Below are positions 60,801-64,000 of a stretch of 64,000 nucleotides of DNA, piece by piece; the first letter of the stretch is position 1, and each line of letters starts with the position of its first letter. This DNA comes from Cardiocondyla obscurior. Lineage: Eukaryota; Arthropoda; Insecta; Hymenoptera; Formicidae. A program made the position numbers and the translations under genes. Below the pieces are notes generated by a model, which saw nothing but the letters and a program-made list of their open reading frames with translations, did not search any database and was not told the DNA's origin. The stretch spans positions 4,278,001 through 4,342,000 of the forward strand of contig NC_091875.1 in assembly GCF_019399895.1 (NCBI RefSeq), given 5' to 3'.

Positions 60801-62886
60801 CAATACAGATAGGTCATATCTATATGACACTTCAAAATACACGCATACATAATTACATAATTAAAAAAAAAATTTAAAGATGCACAAGTGTTATCTGTAT
60901 AATGGTATTAAAGTTTCGTTTTAAAAAAATCAATATTACGTTTTCACACCGAGAGAAATTTAAAATATGTATATTCAATCGTTAATATTATCATTCGATA
61001 AAGTTGTACCTTTTTTTCAACAAAAGTAACAATGGATACAGTCAACAATTGGATTCACCATTTAACTGATTAATTGAAGAAAGTTTTTATCAGTGGTACA
61101 AATGATAAAAAAAACATTTTTATCATTAAATAGATTATTCTCATTCGTAAGAAATATAACAATTCCAAATATGGGTTTTTATGTATAAATAAATAACATT
61201 AAATATGAAAAGTAGATAATTTGTGGTAATTAAAATTTTATTTATTTAATGTGTATTTTCCAAACTTTATATTAAAAATTATATTTTATGTATGAGTTAT
61301 TCATATTTAATATTTATATATTTCAATTTTCTCTGGTAAATTTAAACAGTAATATTATAAATTAAATGTAAATTTGTTGTTATTAAATTCACGAAAAAGG
61401 TGTGATAGTTTATCGACAAGTATTTTGATAATTTATTGTGTATCAATATGCATAAAACACATTTGTGAATAAAACATATTCCCTATTTACGAAATTAAAT
61501 GAATACTGTACATCAAACGTGTCCTCTCTTAAGACTATGCATTTTACATGAACATGAAACGCATCAGAATAGAATTTATTTCCATCGCGTTTTACTGACC
61601 GCTGGAACTTTCTTTGTAGATTTGTATGAGAAATCATATATCTGCATAATGATATTAATTAAAGACTAGATGTTATAATAATTAAAATATAATATAATAA
61701 AAGAAAGTTACTTTTACTGTAATTATTATGAATATTGTAAATGTTGTAGAGACAAATGTTGCACACAATAATTTTGCAGATAATGAAGTTAACAATAATT
61801 ATCACACGAAATTAATTAAAAAATTTATAATTAATAAAATAAATGTAAAATGTTTGTAAATTAGTTTTACCTATGCTTTTTGTTTTTAATTCTTTTTCTT
61901 TTTTTGCTACTTTTCTTTTCTCTGTTTTAAGTCATGAAATAAGAGCTATTAAATTATGACAACAGAAATGAATTTACAAGCCAACTTTACTCGTAGTTTT
62001 TATACTTGAAACCAATCTCATAAATTATGACTGTAATTTATCTTTATTTTTGATAATTTTATTTATGTTTATTTGACAACTATTCATGCATAATGACATT
62101 CATAGATCTGTCTGCTTGTTACTTCAGTCAGACTTTTTCATGAATAATGTATTTTTATTTAAAATCACAAAAATTCTAATTACAATCGGATTAAAGTTTA
62201 CAGACAATTTTTCTACTCGATGGACAAATTATAAATATTCGTTACGCGATGCAAAAAAATACACAGGATTGCTAATTTTGTTGTAAAAAAATTGTTTACT
62301 ATTACAACTGATTTTATTAGTTTTAACCTTTTATCTTGAAATGCAGTCGAATAAACATTTTAATGGCACGTGAGGTGTTTGGTATTCTTTGTAAAACGTA
62401 CATTATGTGTTAGATATTTTTAGAAAATGTATAAGTATAAAACGCACATATGTATACGTTAACCATTCTGTGCTACCTGAGCGATAACTTATCATTCAGA
62501 TATTGTTATCTAAAAGTGTGAAACACGCAGAATTATTTTTTTTGCTTTATATCACTGAAAATATATTTTAAATACGCAAATACAAACAAGAAAACCTGAA
62601 ATTGCAATAGTTTGGTATACATTTCATTTCGATTATATTATTACACAACTACATATTGCGAAATATACATATAATTTATATAAAAATATCCGATCTCGTA
62701 ATATTTAATTTATTATTATTTTAAAGTTATTTTAGAACTTATTTATATCTAAATAATGTTTTAAAACTATTTTTTAATTTGATCGATAAGCATATAACTG
62801 AGGACAAAATTGAATTGCCGTTATCATTTGAATAATTAATTTTAAGTATACAATTTCTTGCTTGGTGAATTGTAAATATGCTTCGT
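57804..62886. other. Downstream of the GPCR exon: AT-rich, no TM6/TM7 exon found
   Basis: Five kilobases of AT-rich DNA. I looked on the plus strand for an exon with a TM6 CWxP-like or TM7 NPxxY-like motif and saw none. A TATAAATA box at 59232-59239 with a pyrimidine-rich start-like region downstream, and a short perfect palindrome TCTCTTTAAAGAGA near 60416, are the only signals. The 3' UTR of the P450 gene occupies the right end. Confidence 0.5.
59232..59239 (+). promoter_or_regulatory. TATA-box-like motif TATAAATA
   Basis: A canonical TATAAATA in a locally GC-richer patch, followed by TCCTCACTGC and, 50 bases on, an acceptor-like CTTTACAG (59276-59283). No coding frame follows. A weak promoter candidate. 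Confidence 0.25.
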
Positions 62887-64000
62887 TCAATGTTCCGCGA
62901 CTCCATGTCCATTTGATAAAGATTGTGTAACGGGAGTCTTCGATTTTCTCGTCCGTATTTTTAACCAAAAGCCGTTTTCCGGCACCGGGCTGAGCGTTTT
63001 TGAACTAAATACTATAGGCGTTTGAGTTTTAACATCGGGTTCGAGATCGCAATGCCAAAGCAAATAAAATATCATAATTTTTGTTTCCATTAAGGCGAAT
63101 CTATTGCCTATGCATATTCTAGGCCCTACGCCAAATGGCATGTAGAGCGACATGTCCACTTCACCTTTCAGAAATCTTTCTGGATCGAATTTATCTGGAT
63201 TCGGATAGTACTTTGGATCGCGATGTATAGAAAAGACTGGGATCATTATGGTATCGCCAGGCTTTAACGTAATCGATTCGCCGTTTGGAGTCGGCGGTGG
63301 TAGTTTGGTTTCTTTAACGCATACTCTGTCGAGAAAAGTAGCTGGTGCACATAATCTGAGAACTTCGTTTACCACGGCATCTAAATACTTCATGCGGTTG
63401 ATGGCTTCATAGGTAGGTTTACCATTGGTTTCTTTGAGAACGTTATCAATCTCCTCTCTCAATTTACATTGAACATCGGGATGGACGCCGACCTCATGCG
63501 CCACAAAAGACATAGCTGTTGAAACAGTGTCGAATCCGCCGAGAAAGAATACGAACGCTTGGGCGGTCATATCATTAATATCGAATGCAGACTTTTGATT
63601 TTTATTACGCGTCTCCATCATCAACTGAATCATGTCTGGACGAACGATTCCTTGTTTATCTCTTATTTCTACCGTGTTGGAAACGACGGCTTTAAAAAAT
63701 CTCTCTACTTCCGGGCCGAACATTCTGAGTTTCAAGAATTTTGCAACCGACGGGAAGTTTCTATGCAGAGCGAATTTAAAAGACAGCCAAGCGTCGAAAG
63801 TTAGCGCTTTCCGGCCAAGTAGGAAAAACTCGTTATTCGGATGTTCGAAGGAATTCACGCTGATTCCGAAAGCACACGTAGCCACCGTGTCGTTGGAATA
63901 TTTACTCAGTAATTCTTTCATGTCGTATGTCTTGCTGATATCGCCGGAATCCTTTACTATAAAACTGATAAAGTTCTCGGCGCACTGTGTCATAAGCTCG
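62887..64000 (-). CDS. Cytochrome P450, CYP3 clan (CYP9-like), 3' part, cut by the window edge
   Basis: Minus-strand frame open from the right edge to a TGA at 62889-62887, about 371 codons. A P450 has about 500 residues, so the N-terminal anchor and substrate-recognition site 1 lie outside. Motifs in order: DTVATCAFGISVNSFEHPNN; I-helix FFLGGFDTVSTA (A/GGxDT); K-helix ExxR in NEVLRLCAP; meander PDKFDPERF; heme loop MPFGVGPRICIGNRFALMETK, with the cysteine thiolate ligand in FxxGxRxCxG. The order and the wording of the heme loop fit insect CYP9-type enzymes of the CYP3 clan: ER-bound monooxygenases, often for xenobiotics. The C-terminal tail (SKTPVTQSLSNGHGVAEH) extends past the usual end. 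No intron is needed in the visible part. Confidence 0.93.
   Translation of the reverse strand, partial: ELMTQCAENFISFIVKDSGDISKTYDMKELLSKYSNDTVATCAFGISVNSFEHPNNEFFLLGRKALTFDAWLSFKFALHRNFPSVAKFLKLRMFGPEVERFFKAVVSNTVEIRDKQGIVRPDMIQLMMETRNKNQKSAFDINDMTAQAFVFFLGGFDTVSTAMSFVAHEVGVHPDVQCKLREEIDNVLKETNGKPTYEAINRMKYLDAVVNEVLRLCAPATFLDRVCVKETKLPPPTPNGESITLKPGDTIMIPVFSIHRDPKYYPNPDKFDPERFLKGEVDMSLYMPFGVGPRICIGNRFALMETKIMIFYLLWHCDLEPDVKTQTPIVFSSKTLSPVPENGFWLKIRTRKSKTPVTQSLSNGHGVAEH

Noticed and set aside
1..64000. CRISPR arrays, bacterial operons, phage or virus-derived genes
   Set aside because: No regularly spaced repeats, no prokaryotic gene organisation, and no viral polymerase, capsid or integrase signature; every confident gene is a spliced eukaryotic gene except the tRNA and the visible part of the P450.
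1..64000. Autonomous transposons (transposase or reverse transcriptase genes)
   Set aside because: No frame shows a DDE, RT or integrase motif; only short non-coding foldback elements were found.

Overview
This is a 64 kb window of an insect nuclear genome, most likely hymenopteran and plausibly an ant. The genes have short GT-AG introns, the intergenic DNA is AT-rich with islands rich in CpG, the protein sequences read as insect orthologues, and no bacterial or viral gene organisation is visible. The species call is an inference from protein flavour and base composition; no search was run.

Layout. The left half is gene-dense: a tRNA-Trp(CCA) gene (893-964); the RNA polymerase III subunit RPC9/CRCP (+, 3 coding exons, 1321-1881); DENR (-, 5 exons, 2005-3004), tail-to-tail with RPC9 and head-to-head with the next gene; clueless/CLUH (+, 17 coding exons, 3727-14386, first intron 4.1 kb); egghead beta-1,4-mannosyltransferase (+, 2 coding exons, 17504-19043); eIF2B-epsilon (+, 2 exons, 22340-24385); and rabphilin (-, 9 coding exons, 24734-31409), tail-to-tail with eIF2B-epsilon. 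For each of these the exons were joined by hand: splice sites are canonical, phases add up, and the joined frame stays open from ATG to stop.

The right half (31.4-56.9 kb) is almost a gene desert. It holds CpG-rich islands that look like promoters or first exons, one well-formed small exon on the minus strand that ends exactly in ATG, two long inverted-repeat elements, and AT-rich DNA. At the right end lie a peptide-type GPCR exon (+, 56940-57803) that encodes TM1-TM5 only, and the 3' part of a cytochrome P450 gene of the CYP3 clan (-, 62887 to the window edge).

How the genes relate: five neighbours on the left serve translation or Pol III (tRNA-Trp, RPC9, DENR, clueless as an mRNA/ribosome-associated mitochondrial factor, and eIF2B-epsilon). 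Egghead (glycosphingolipid synthesis) and rabphilin (Rab-dependent exocytosis) are unrelated in function. The observations that most deserve follow-up are a tiny three-exon, 45-codon candidate gene nested antisense in a rabphilin intron, inserts in the rabphilin zinc finger and C2B domain, the ATG-terminated exon at 44.95 kb, the missing TM6-7 of the GPCR, and three foldback elements. No coding transposon, CRISPR array or bacterial-type system was seen.
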